Below, in pieces: positions 49,750 through 59,917 of a stretch of 64,000 nt of DNA; position 1 is the first letter of the stretch, and each line of letters opens with the position of its first letter. The notes beneath the pieces were generated by a model. It had not been told where the DNA came from. It made no database searches and saw nothing but the letters and a program-made list of their open reading frames with translations. This stretch comes from Tannerellaceae bacterium (GTDB lineage: Bacteria; Bacteroidota; Bacteroidia; Bacteroidales; Tannerellaceae). The translations under genes were made by a program, and so were the position numbers. The stretch is from the NCBI GenBank assembly GCA_031280435.1, contig JAITGS010000046.1, positions 16,469 through 80,468 of the forward strand, in the 5' to 3' direction.

Positions 49750-50703
49750 TTATTTTTTGAATATCTTCCGAATAAATCGCTTAATACTGTATCGTTTCAA
49801 CCTTTTGTTAAGCGCTGCCGGTAGTTTCCTTAGATAGTACATGAACAAATCGCCTTCAATCAAATATCGGAACCAGATACCTTGCTTACCGCGGAAAAAA
49901 CTGTTCCAAGGTTTTAAGGGACCTATATAATGGAGCAATACGGGGCTTCTCAGTAAGTCTTCGAATTGAGCTTCCGGTTTTTCAATATCAATAGCCGTAT
50001 TGAAGCTTATGGCGTTCTTGTTTAATTTATAAAAGAACGGATATACGCCGTAAGTGAAAGGCATGTATTTGATATGAGGATATGCGGAGATATTAATAAG
50101 ATCTTGTTCGACCAATACAAGACGGTTTAAATTATTACTGTAAAAATCAATTAGCTCATCATCTTTGCTTCTTTCTCGAATACACTTTAGATTTACTAAC
50201 AGATAGCCACAACAAATACCTTTCTGCAATAAAGTCATTTCTTCTTTGCTGAAATTTACCTTATACTGATCTGACATTGCAACTTCCAATATGTTGCTTA
50301 CTCCTGCATAATAAAAGAACTCATCAGGAAATAAAAAGTAGGATGGAGAAATGTCTTTTAAAAAAAGGATGTCGACATCTGACACTAATATCCTATCATA
50401 TTGTGGGAATATTCTTGATAGTATTATCTTATTAAATGTTTCTTTGGAGAAATGCGCTTTGTTCTCCAAATTATCCCAGCTGTCAGCGAAATAATCTACT
50501 TCCTTAAACTCCAAGGAGGCATTGGGAAATTTATTTACAATAGCCATTAATCCGTTCTGACCTTTCTTTGAAATATCAGAATGGATAATATGTAAGTCGT
50601 AATAGTAAGAAGGATTCGCGTTTTTTAGTAGGGAAAAAATAGCTACGCTTCCTCCTACAAGATAGTTTGAATTAAAAGTGAAGCAAATTGGAATGTGTTG
50701 CAT
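49750..50703 (-). CDS. Glycosyltransferase family 8
   Basis: IPICFTFNSNYLVGGSVAIFSLLKNA, YDRILVSDVDILFLKDIS. Confidence 0.88.
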   Translation of the reverse strand: MQHIPICFTFNSNYLVGGSVAIFSLLKNANPSYYYDLHIIHSDISKKGQNGLMAIVNKFPNASLEFKEVDYFADSWDNLENKAHFSKETFNKIILSRIFPQYDRILVSDVDILFLKDISPSYFLFPDEFFYYAGVSNILEVAMSDQYKVNFSKEEMTLLQKGICCGYLLVNLKCIRERSKDDELIDFYSNNLNRLVLVEQDLINISAYPHIKYMPFTYGVYPFFYKLNKNAISFNTAIDIEKPEAQFEDLLRSPVLLHYIGPLKPWNSFFRGKQGIWFRYLIEGDLFMYYLRKLPAALNKRLKRYSIKRFIRKIFKK

Positions 50704-50763
50704 AGATCCGTGTGTGAAAGAGATGATGTTACGATATTATTGTTTTATTAATTCTTTATCCTA

Positions 50764-51675
50764 TCAGCTTCGAGATCCTCCAAAATATTTTGCTTTCCAC
50801 CATCTCCAAGGTCGAGTGATCAAGAATGCAATATTAACTGTTATAAAATGAGTAATACTTTTGCTTACTGATGGTAATGATAGTTGTTCATCCAACATTA
50901 CTATTGGGTATGTTTTAAACTTTAGTTTATGCTTATGTACATAAACCTGCAACAATCGCTCTCCCATAGCTCCCAAAACTCTCGCTTGATATGTGGAATA
51001 TTTACTGTAATCATTTAATTTCTCAACTTCAACCAATACTGCAAAGACCCATTTGCAATAATTATCAAGAATATCCCATTTCGCAATGAACATATTACAT
51101 CCGTAAAACTTGTTGTTTTCTTCCATAACATGAATAAAAGATGGGTAGTAATCCGGAAATAAACCAAGAACTACTTTTTTTAGTAAGCGATAATCATCGC
51201 TATAATGTTCTATTGAAAAATTAACATCAAGGCTATATGGATAGATGAAAGGTTTTGCTAAAATAATATCATATTTGCCCAAGTGTTTACTCAGATTAAA
51301 AGTCGTATTCTTCATCCGCTGAAATTGATCAACAGAGGCTATCATGATACTTCTAAAAGGTAAAGATGAGAATTTAAAATATCTTCTATAATGGCATAAA
51401 CCAATATAGTCGACATCTTTTAAATTTTTCCATGCCCAGTACAAGACAGTCATTTCACTGTAATACGGATTTTTTTCGCTAATATTCTCGCCCGTATTAT
51501 CTCCTTGGATGCCCAGATCTACTTTGGCAATTGCTTTTCCCCCCTGTACAGGCATATGCATATCATCACTTCTCACAAAGTCTTCTTTGTGCGAGCAAAC
51601 TAAAATTTTTACTTGTGGCATAACTAATATGTATTTATGATTTCTTGAGAGCGCATTTCTAAAATAAAAAATCAC
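50764..51675 (-). CDS. DUF4422 domain-containing protein (putative glycosyltransferase)
   Basis: PVQGGKAIAKVDLGIQGDNTGENISEKNPYYSEMTVLYWAWKNLKDVDYIGLCHYRRYF. Confidence 0.88.
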   Translation of the reverse strand: MIFYFRNALSRNHKYILVMPQVKILVCSHKEDFVRSDDMHMPVQGGKAIAKVDLGIQGDNTGENISEKNPYYSEMTVLYWAWKNLKDVDYIGLCHYRRYFKFSSLPFRSIMIASVDQFQRMKNTTFNLSKHLGKYDIILAKPFIYPYSLDVNFSIEHYSDDYRLLKKVVLGLFPDYYPSFIHVMEENNKFYGCNMFIAKWDILDNYCKWVFAVLVEVEKLNDYSKYSTYQARVLGAMGERLLQVYVHKHKLKFKTYPIVMLDEQLSLPSVSKSITHFITVNIAFLITRPWRWWKAKYFGGSRS

Positions 51676-52658
51676 ACAACCGCTGCAAACAACTTATGTT
51701 TTAGATGTACTACAGTGTATTTGGGGTTTGCCTCTAATATAATTTTTTCCAATACTTCAGGGTCATCGACCAAATGATATGTACATATCGCTAATTTTGG
51801 TGCAAAAGTCTTTAAAACATTGGAGGCCCCTTTTAACATATTGCGCTCATAACCTTCAATATCTGCTTTGATGAAATCTATTCGCGCTATATTGTTTTCC
51901 TCTACAAATTTATCCAAAGTCGTAATAAGTATTTTTTCTTTTTGAGATGATTCACAATCGTGAGACATTTGCATGTATGAACCATATAAGTCCTTATCCG
52001 TAATACAAGTATTACTATAGCCAAACCTATTTGTTAAAAGTTCATTTTCGTATTCTCCATCGCCTAACCCTTTTTTTATGCAAAAAAGCGAATTGGTGTT
52101 GTTTAAATCTTTAGTCTCACAAAGTAAATGAAATGTTTCTTCAGCAGGTTCAAAAGCATAAACTATTGCTTCTTTTGAATTTGCATAAGCACTAAAATCC
52201 CCAATCCAAGCCCCGGCATCTATGACAATGTCTCCTTTTTTAATCCTTACATCAATGCAATCATCAACATACCCATACGGACCTTCAGTCATTATGGCAT
52301 CCATAAAAAGTACAAATGATTTGTTGTAATTGTCATTATGATAACACGGAAATAAAAAAACATCTTCAAATACTCCCATTAGACCATGTGTTTTTTCTTT
52401 AGAATTTGAAACATCTGGAAGTTTACAGTCATTAAAATTAAAGTAAGACTTTTGTCTATCCTTCTTTAACCACTTTCTCTTAAATTCTCTAATTGCAATA
52501 TCATTATACCATTCAACAAAGAAATCAGGAGCTATATTTAATTCTCTGGCAACCCCTTTCATCAAGTAAGCAAAAGATTCCAAATATGTCCACCTCTTAT
52601 AGCGCCGTCCTAATAATAAATTCTGCCAGAACTTGTTCTGATAATTTTTTATATCCAT
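51672..52658 (-). CDS. FkbM family methyltransferase
   Basis: DIVIDAGAWIGDFSAYAN, IDFIKADIEGYERNMLKGA. Confidence 0.9.
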   Translation of the reverse strand: MDIKNYQNKFWQNLLLGRRYKRWTYLESFAYLMKGVARELNIAPDFFVEWYNDIAIREFKRKWLKKDRQKSYFNFNDCKLPDVSNSKEKTHGLMGVFEDVFLFPCYHNDNYNKSFVLFMDAIMTEGPYGYVDDCIDVRIKKGDIVIDAGAWIGDFSAYANSKEAIVYAFEPAEETFHLLCETKDLNNTNSLFCIKKGLGDGEYENELLTNRFGYSNTCITDKDLYGSYMQMSHDCESSQKEKILITTLDKFVEENNIARIDFIKADIEGYERNMLKGASNVLKTFAPKLAICTYHLVDDPEVLEKIILEANPKYTVVHLKHKLFAAVV

Positions 52659-52660
52659 AT

Positions 52661-54127
52661 CTATTTATATCGTTTACTGATTAATTCCATACTCTCTTTA
52701 AAGATAACAGAGGCGCTGAATTTCATTAATACTATATATAGCAAAGCCGTAATGCCTATTTTCATAAAGAAAATAACATAGATATTTTCTACTGGTATGG
52801 TAAATATCCATGCGATCAAAATACAGGCAAAAGTAATGATAAAATAAGGTATAACATCTTTTATTAGATGAATAAAATGCAAACCTATAATACGGGCGGC
52901 TCTCTCATGCCATGCTCCTATGCTTAATAAGTGTAGACCCATATATGCTATAACCATTGCTAAAATGCCGTACGTGTAGGAAAAAATAGCAGTTGCAAGT
53001 AATAACAGCGAATAAATAATGCAGTACCACATGACTACATTGGTTTTTTCATATATAATTAATAGTAAATAATACAGGTGTACAAGAAAACTAGTTGCTC
53101 CAAATATGCAGAATAATTGAAGAATGGGAATGCTATCACTCCATTTCTCTCCAAGAGTAATTAAAATAAATTCTCGGCTGACAAATGCTAAGCCTCCAAA
53201 TGCAGGAAAGGAAATAAACGCCCCAAAACGCATCATTTTCCTGAATATATTTAATTGACGAGGCATATCTCCTCTGGTTTCTACCAAAATAGGCTGTGCC
53301 ACGGATGCAATCATACCTAAAACTACCACATTGCCTAACAGCATCCACTTTTGCCCCTGCGAATAATAGCCCAACGGCCTTTCTCCATACACTTTTCCTA
53401 CAATGACAGAGAAAATATACATGCTGACCTGCACAACTATACTTGTCACCAGCAGCTTTATCCCGAACCCAAGCATCCCCTTCAGGGGCTCGAAGTCTAT
53501 GCGGCCGAAGCTCGGTCGCCAAGGGGCGAAGTACCATCTTAAGGCTACGGATATGGCAGCCATCAGTATGGCTTGAAGCGCCAGGCCCCAGTATGCAAAG
53601 CCCGAAAGGGCGAGGATTAATCCGACGGCTCCGGACAGGCTTACGGCCGTGATGTCTATCTTGGCCCGCTCCTTAACCATCAGTTTCTTAACCAGGAGGG
53701 CATTGTGAGCCAGAGCCATGCTGTTGATCAGGAAGCTGAGGAAAACCAGCCTCGACAGGTTCGTCAGCACAGGCAGCTCGTAGAAGGCTGCTATCAGCGG
53801 GGCGGCGAAGAACAGGGCCACATATAGCACCGCTCCGAGTATGACGCTGAACCAGAACACCGCGTTGTAATCCTCATGCCTTATGACCTTACGGTTTATC
53901 AGAGCTGTCGTGAATCCGCTATCCATGAGGGTATTCGCAATGGCTGTGAATATAGCCAGCATGCCGATTAAGCCGTAGTCGTTCGGCGAGAGTATGCGGG
54001 CTATGATAATGTTGAAGGCTGCCCCTATGATTTGCTGAACCAGATTGCTGACGCCTCCCCAGAAAAGTCCCTTGGCGGTCTTTTCCTTTAAGGTAGGTTC
54101 CTGAGTTTGAGGAGTGTCGGAGGTCAT
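52661..54127 (-). CDS. Polysaccharide flippase (MOP/Wzx family)
   Basis: KGLFWGGVSNLVQQIIGAAFNIIIARILSPNDYGLIGM; about 12-14 TMs. Confidence 0.92.
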   Translation of the reverse strand: MTSDTPQTQEPTLKEKTAKGLFWGGVSNLVQQIIGAAFNIIIARILSPNDYGLIGMLAIFTAIANTLMDSGFTTALINRKVIRHEDYNAVFWFSVILGAVLYVALFFAAPLIAAFYELPVLTNLSRLVFLSFLINSMALAHNALLVKKLMVKERAKIDITAVSLSGAVGLILALSGFAYWGLALQAILMAAISVALRWYFAPWRPSFGRIDFEPLKGMLGFGIKLLVTSIVVQVSMYIFSVIVGKVYGERPLGYYSQGQKWMLLGNVVVLGMIASVAQPILVETRGDMPRQLNIFRKMMRFGAFISFPAFGGLAFVSREFILITLGEKWSDSIPILQLFCIFGATSFLVHLYYLLLIIYEKTNVVMWYCIIYSLLLLATAIFSYTYGILAMVIAYMGLHLLSIGAWHERAARIIGLHFIHLIKDVIPYFIITFACILIAWIFTIPVENIYVIFFMKIGITALLYIVLMKFSASVIFKESMELISKRYK

Positions 54128-54142
54128 GATCGTATGGTTGTC

Positions 54143-55081
54143 TTATAGCGCTCCGAGGTATTGCCGGAAATATTCGACGGTGGGGAGCAGGCCTTCGTCG
54201 AGCGACACTTTGGGGGCCCAGTTCAGCCGCGCTTTGGCGAGGGAGATGTCCGGTTTGCGCTGTCGGGGATCATCGGAGGGGAGGGGCTGATAGCTTATCC
54301 GGGAGCGGGAGCCGGTGCAGGCGATGATCTTCTCGGCCAGCTCCAGCATCGAGAACTCTCCGGGATTGCCCAGGTTAACAGGGCCGATGAAGCTCTCGAC
54401 GCGCATCATGCGGATGATGCCGTCGACGAGGTCGTCAACGTACTGGAAGCTGCGGGTTTGGGTGCCGTCGCCGTATATGGTCAGATCCTCGCCGCGCAGA
54501 GCCTGAACGATGAAGTTCGACACTACGCGGCCGTCGTCGGGGCGCATCCGGGGGCCGTAGGTGTTGAAAATCCTGACGATGCGGACATCAACCCCGTTCT
54601 GCCTGTGGTAGTCCGTGAAGAGCGTTTCGGCGCAGCGCTTGCCCTCGTCGTAGCAGGAGCGGACGCCTATCGGATTCACATTGCCCCAGTAGCTCTCCTC
54701 CTGCGGGTGCACCGCCGGGTCGCCGTAAACCTCACTGGTTGAGGCTTGCAAGATGCGAGCCTTGGTGCGCTTGGCAAGCCCCAGCATGTTGATGGCGCCT
54801 ATCACCGAGGTTTTGACCGTGCTGACGGGGTCGAATTGATAATGTACCGGAGAGGCGGGACATGCAAGGTTGTATATTTCATCCACTTCAACGTAATACG
54901 GAAAGGTGACATCATGCCTGACAAGCTCAAAATTTGAATCCTGCAAAAGATGACTGACATTGTGCTTGCGGCCGGTGAAATAGTTATCCAAACATATAAC
55001 GACATTCCCTTCGTTCAGTAATCGTTCGCATAGATGAGAACCTATGAACCCGGCCCCTCCGGTGACTAATATTTGCTTCAT
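54143..55081 (-). CDS. UDP-glucuronate decarboxylase-like SDR
   Basis: [52 protein letters not shown]; start placed at 55081. Confidence 0.92.
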   Translation of the reverse strand: MKQILVTGGAGFIGSHLCERLLNEGNVVICLDNYFTGRKHNVSHLLQDSNFELVRHDVTFPYYVEVDEIYNLACPASPVHYQFDPVSTVKTSVIGAINMLGLAKRTKARILQASTSEVYGDPAVHPQEESYWGNVNPIGVRSCYDEGKRCAETLFTDYHRQNGVDVRIVRIFNTYGPRMRPDDGRVVSNFIVQALRGEDLTIYGDGTQTRSFQYVDDLVDGIIRMMRVESFIGPVNLGNPGEFSMLELAEKIIACTGSRSRISYQPLPSDDPRQRKPDISLAKARLNWAPKVSLDEGLLPTVEYFRQYLGAL

Positions 55082-55337
55082 GAATTTGTTGTTTTTCTTA
55101 ATGAAAAAGCTCGTCACTCCCATGCGGAGCAACAGAATGGTCGCAAAAATACGAATCTTAAGGTGATTAAAAAATCTTGTTGAAAAAGATTTTTGCCTAC
55201 TGAAGCCATTGCCGCCATCCCTGCCATAGTTCGCCTCCCCTCCAATACCGAAAACAGGGCGCATACTTTCGGGCCGGGATAAGATATAAATCTTGCTTGG
55301 AAAATTTTGCCTTATTCCAGAGACTACTTGTTCCGCC

Positions 55338-55400
55338 CCGGACGTGAGTGATTTCTTCCCGGACGTGAGTGATTCCGCCCCGGACGTGAATGCTGCTGCC
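55338..55400. repeat. Tandem array, 21-bp unit (CCGGACGTGAGTGATTTCTTC), 3 copies
   Basis: CCGGACGTGA at 55338, 55359, 55380. Confidence 0.9.
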
Positions 55401-55489
55401 GTAGGGATTGAGATATTGGCTTTGGGTTTTATGGGGGTAGATAAAGCTCTTAATTTTCCTTACATTTGCCGAAACGTTATATTCAGGAG

Positions 55490-58093
55490 ATGCACAAATT
55501 TTCTTTTTATCTTTTACTGTTATGCCTCTGCGCGGCTGCAAATGCGCAGACGGAAACTATTCCGTTCGACAAAGCTTACAAGCGTGTTTATCAAATATCT
55601 CGCGCTACGGGGGCGAAACCTGCTATCGACGGGAGGCTCGATGAGCCTTTCTGGGAGGAACAGGGGCTGTGGTCGGAGCCCTTCGTGCAGGTTACGCCCT
55701 ACGAAAGGGCGCCCTCCGCATCTCCTACAAAAGCAAAACTGCTCTACGACGATACACATATATATATAGGTATATATTGCAAGGATGCGGAGCCGGAACG
55801 CATGAACCGCTTTGTGAACAACAGGGACGCCAACGGCATTGGCGACCTGGTTAGCGTTGCCTTCGACACTTATCACGATTTCCGGGCGGCGCCTGAGTTT
55901 AATGTCAACTCCGGCGGCAATAGAACCGACCTTATCGTTACCGACCGGCTGGATGTCAACCTTAGCTGGAACGCTGTCTGGGAATCGGCCACGCAGGTAG
56001 ACCTTGCGGATTCGAGCTGGACGGCCGAGATAAGGATCCCCTTCAGCCGGCTGAGATACAACTGGAAGTCGGGCGACGGCATCTGGGGATTGCATATACG
56101 CCGGATCATCAGGCGCAACAACGAGGTGCAGAACTGGAGCATGATTCCGCTTAAGAACAACGGCCACGTATTTTCCTTCGGCGAGATGCACGGCATGGAC
56201 AGCCTTCCCCGGCCGCGGAGCATGGATTTCAGGCCTTATCTGATGGGCCGCAACCATGCTGCTCCATCCATTGCCGGAAGCCCTTACGGCGGCAGCCCGG
56301 CGCGCAGCCTCAATGCCGGATTAGATGCACGCTTTGCGCTGTCGGACTTCACCCTCGACCTCACGGTCAACCCCGACTTCGGGCAGGTGGAGCTCGACCC
56401 TTCGGTGATGAACCTCACCGCCTACGAAACCTTCTACGACGAGAAGAGGCCCTTCTTCCTTGAGGGAAAGCACATACTCGACTTCGGCAACGGCAGCGAC
56501 ATGATGTTTTACTCCAGGCGCATAGGCTCCGCCCCTTCGAGCCCTGTCCGGGGGCTCAACGGCACCGACGTCTTTGCCGAGGAGAAGGGCAACGTGCCCA
56601 TCATAGGCGCCATGAAGCTCACCGGAACCAACCGCAACGGCATCACCATAGGCTTGCTCCAGAGCGTCACCGCCAGATTATCTACCCGCGTCAGCCGCGT
56701 CGGCACGGAATCCCTCGAAACGCTTGAGGCTCCCGCATCTTATACCGTGGCCCGTGTGCAGAAGAACAGGAACGGCAACACTCTGGTCGGAGGAATGATC
56801 ACCTCCGTCAACCGCTTCTTCTCAGGCGAGCCCGTACTTGAGACGCTGCTGCCGGCCAATGCATACACGGCCGGCATTGATTTCACCCAATACTTCAACA
56901 ACAGGCTTTACTACATAGACGCCAAGGCCATGCTGAGCTCCGTCAAGGGTTCGGCCGAGGCTATCGCCCGCCTGCAAAGCAATCCGGTGCACTACTTTCA
57001 GCGCGAATCGGCGGCGGGATACGTCGGCATCGATCCCGCGCGGACATCCCTAGTCGGAACGGGAGGATACCTGAAGGCAGGAAGGCGCGGCAACTCCCGC
57101 TTCACCTTCGCCGAGACTTTCGAATGGGCCTCGCCCGGATTCGACCTCAACGATGCCGGATACCTCAGGCAGGCCGACCTCAAGAGCAACCTCAGCGCCT
57201 TGGAGTTCCGCCAAACCGACGTGTGGCGCATCTTCCGCTCCAATCGCATCACCCTCACCCAGAAGAACCAGTGGGACTACGGCGGCAGCGCCATCAACAA
57301 CTACGCGGGGCTCGAATGGCAATCCATGCTGCTCAACCGATACGAGATAGTCCTGAACGAAACCTACGCCTGGCATCAGCTCGACAGCCGATTGCTCCGC
57401 GGAGGCCCCGACATGCGATACAACCCGGCCTTTATCACCGACCTCACCTTCAATACCGACAAGGCCCGCCGCTTGGTCTTCGCCTTCAACTGGACGGGGC
57501 GCAGGCACCTGGGGCAAGTACGCTCGTACAACACGCTGGCGCCGTCGCTCAACCTCAGGCTCGGCAACCATATCCTGCTGGCCGGCCAATTCAGCTACGC
57601 TTCCAACGACGACGAACTGCAATACGTCGGCGTCCTCGGCTCCGACTATCTGATGGGGCGCATGAAGCAGCGGACGTATGGCGCCACCCTCAGGCTCCAG
57701 GCCAATATCACCCCGGACATCTCCATACAGTGCTACGCCTCTCCCTTTACATCCACCGCCACCTTCAGCGATTTCAAGCTTGCCGCCGACACTCGCGCGG
57801 ATGCGTACTCCGATCGCTTCCGCTCCATAGCCGTCGACCACAACAGTGGAGAATATGCCTGGGATGGAGGCTCCTTTGCCGACCCCGACTTCCGCTTCAA
57901 CGAGTTCCGCTCCAACATAGTCGGCCGATGGGAATATCTGCCGGGCTCAACGCTCTACCTCGTGTGGGAACACCGGCGGTCGCAGCGTACGGGCGGATAT
58001 GCCGCGGATTGGGGCGATAACCTGGAGCGTATGTTCGGCCTTCCCTCCGTAAATACCCTTATGTTGAAAATAAATTACTGGTTTGACTTATGA
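55490..58093 (+). CDS. Carbohydrate-binding family 9 domain / DUF5916 outer-membrane protein
   Basis: Signal peptide; ATGAKPAIDGRLDEPFW; FNPDFGQVELDPSVMNLTAYETFYDEKRPFFLEG-type block; C-terminal barrel. Confidence 0.87.
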   Translation: MHKFSFYLLLLCLCAAANAQTETIPFDKAYKRVYQISRATGAKPAIDGRLDEPFWEEQGLWSEPFVQVTPYERAPSASPTKAKLLYDDTHIYIGIYCKDAEPERMNRFVNNRDANGIGDLVSVAFDTYHDFRAAPEFNVNSGGNRTDLIVTDRLDVNLSWNAVWESATQVDLADSSWTAEIRIPFSRLRYNWKSGDGIWGLHIRRIIRRNNEVQNWSMIPLKNNGHVFSFGEMHGMDSLPRPRSMDFRPYLMGRNHAAPSIAGSPYGGSPARSLNAGLDARFALSDFTLDLTVNPDFGQVELDPSVMNLTAYETFYDEKRPFFLEGKHILDFGNGSDMMFYSRRIGSAPSSPVRGLNGTDVFAEEKGNVPIIGAMKLTGTNRNGITIGLLQSVTARLSTRVSRVGTESLETLEAPASYTVARVQKNRNGNTLVGGMITSVNRFFSGEPVLETLLPANAYTAGIDFTQYFNNRLYYIDAKAMLSSVKGSAEAIARLQSNPVHYFQRESAAGYVGIDPARTSLVGTGGYLKAGRRGNSRFTFAETFEWASPGFDLNDAGYLRQADLKSNLSALEFRQTDVWRIFRSNRITLTQKNQWDYGGSAINNYAGLEWQSMLLNRYEIVLNETYAWHQLDSRLLRGGPDMRYNPAFITDLTFNTDKARRLVFAFNWTGRRHLGQVRSYNTLAPSLNLRLGNHILLAGQFSYASNDDELQYVGVLGSDYLMGRMKQRTYGATLRLQANITPDISIQCYASPFTSTATFSDFKLAADTRADAYSDRFRSIAVDHNSGEYAWDGGSFADPDFRFNEFRSNIVGRWEYLPGSTLYLVWEHRRSQRTGGYAADWGDNLERMFGLPSVNTLMLKINYWFDL

Positions 58094-59373
58094 ATGATGA
58101 TAATATGGCTGCGGATGTACGCATCGGCCTTATAGGCCTCGGATACGTTGGCCTGCATATAGCCCTGCTCTTCTCGAAAAGATACGCCGTGAGGGGCTTC
58201 GACCCGAATACGGACAGGGTTAAGGCCCTCAACTCCGGCTGCGATTCTACCTGCGAAGTAAGCTCCGAGCGTCTGCTGGAGGCCATAGCCGACGGCTTAG
58301 TATGCACCGATAATGCGGACGACATCCGCGGCTGCAACTTCTACGTCGTGGCCGTGCCCACTCCGGTCGACGCCAATAACACTCCCGACCTCGGCCCCCT
58401 GCTCAAGGCCAGCGAAACCGTAGGACGGGCGCTCGCCAAGGGCGATTACGTCGTCTACGAATCAACCGTATATCCCGGCGTGACCGAGGAGGAATGTATA
58501 CCCGTACTTGAGCGCGAGTCGGGCTTGCGGCTGAACGTCGACTTCTTCGCCGGCTACTCGCCCGAACGGGTCAACCCCGGCGACAAGGTTCACGTGCCCT
58601 CCAAGATTGTGAAGGTGACTTCGGGCTCCTCTCCGGAGGCTGCCGCAAGGATAGACCGGCTGTATGATTCGGTGCTCGAGGGCGGCACCTGGGCGGCGCC
58701 CTCCATCCGCGTTGCCGAGGCCTCCAAAATCCTGGAGAACGTGCAGCGCGACGTCAACATCGCCCTCATGAACGAGGCTGCCAAGATATTCAATGCGATG
58801 GGCATAGATACCCGCGATGTATTGCGGGCCGCCTCCACCAAGTGGAACTTCCTGCCCTTCGAGCCCGGCCTCGTCGGCGGGCACTGCATAAGCGTCGACC
58901 CATACTATCTGATTCGCAAGGCCGAAGTCTACGGCGTTTATCCCCGCATAATGTCCGAAGCCCGCCGGCTGAACGACGGCATGGGCAGCTACGTGGCCGC
59001 CCAAACCATTCGCTGCATGAACCGCAAAGGCATCACGCTTGCCGGGGCCCGCATCCTGATCCTCGGCTTCACCTTCAAGGAGAACTGCCCCGACATCCGC
59101 AACACTAAGGTGATAGACATAGTAACGAGCCTGGAGGAGTACGGCGCCGGCATAGTCGTTTGCGATCCATGGGCCGACGCCTCCCTCGTGAAGCGCAGCT
59201 ACGGCATAGATCTGCCGGACTACGTGCCCGACGGACCGTTCGAGGCCATCATCCTTGCCGTGGCCCACGACTGCTTCCGAGGCCTCAAGCTCGACCGGCT
59301 GCGCGCCCCCCTCTCCGTTGTGTTCGACGTGAAAGGCTTCTGGGAGGCAGAGGTTGCCGACGGCAGGCTCTGA
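58090..59373 (+). CDS. Nucleotide sugar dehydrogenase (UDP-HexNAc/UDP-Glc 6-dehydrogenase family)
   Basis: IGLIGLGYVGLHIALLFSKRY, AEASKILENVQRDVNIALMNE, GGHCISVDPYYL; ATGA overlap with upstream gene. Confidence 0.93.
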   Translation: MNDDNMAADVRIGLIGLGYVGLHIALLFSKRYAVRGFDPNTDRVKALNSGCDSTCEVSSERLLEAIADGLVCTDNADDIRGCNFYVVAVPTPVDANNTPDLGPLLKASETVGRALAKGDYVVYESTVYPGVTEEECIPVLERESGLRLNVDFFAGYSPERVNPGDKVHVPSKIVKVTSGSSPEAAARIDRLYDSVLEGGTWAAPSIRVAEASKILENVQRDVNIALMNEAAKIFNAMGIDTRDVLRAASTKWNFLPFEPGLVGGHCISVDPYYLIRKAEVYGVYPRIMSEARRLNDGMGSYVAAQTIRCMNRKGITLAGARILILGFTFKENCPDIRNTKVIDIVTSLEEYGAGIVVCDPWADASLVKRSYGIDLPDYVPDGPFEAIILAVAHDCFRGLKLDRLRAPLSVVFDVKGFWEAEVADGRL

Positions 59374-59456
59374 CTCATTATAATCCGCGCTTACTGCGTC
59401 GTTTTAAGCTGCAATCGCCTTAAATCTGTTGCCCTGATGCCCTCTCAAAATCGCAT

Positions 59457-59615
59457 TGGGCTGCGAAAAACAGATTTGACATAATGACAAGTTTCATTGG
59501 CTTGCGAAAAACAGATTCGGCATAATGCGATTTCACATTGGCTTGCGAAAAACGGATTCGGCATAATGCGATTTCGCATTGGCTTGCGAAAAACGAATTC
59601 GGCAGAATGCGATTT
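59457..59615. repeat. Tandem array, 41-bp unit (GCTTGCGAAAAACGGATTCGGCATAATGCGATTTCGCATTG), about 4 copies
   Basis: GCTTGCGAAAAAC at 59500, 59541, 59582, with a diverged unit at 59460. Confidence 0.93.
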
Positions 59616-59917
59616 TAGAGGGGCTCCAGCCGGGAAAAATGCGGCTGTTGCGATGCGGCATAGCCTTGCGGGAGGCCCTTTCAGCTCAACAAAGGCTTTC
59701 ATTTGCCTGCGGATATATTTCTCGTGCTGCCGAGAATGTTTGCTTGCCCGAATCGGGGATGCTTGCGATGAACGTAAATGGGTCGGCCTCCGGTTGGGTG
59801 AAGGGGATGGGATTATGGTTGAGAGGGCGCGGCCACGGCCGGGCTGGGGCATCAGTCGCCTAATCCGGATAAAAAATCGTTCCTTTGCGGGAAATACTAA
59901 ATTATTATCGTATATAT

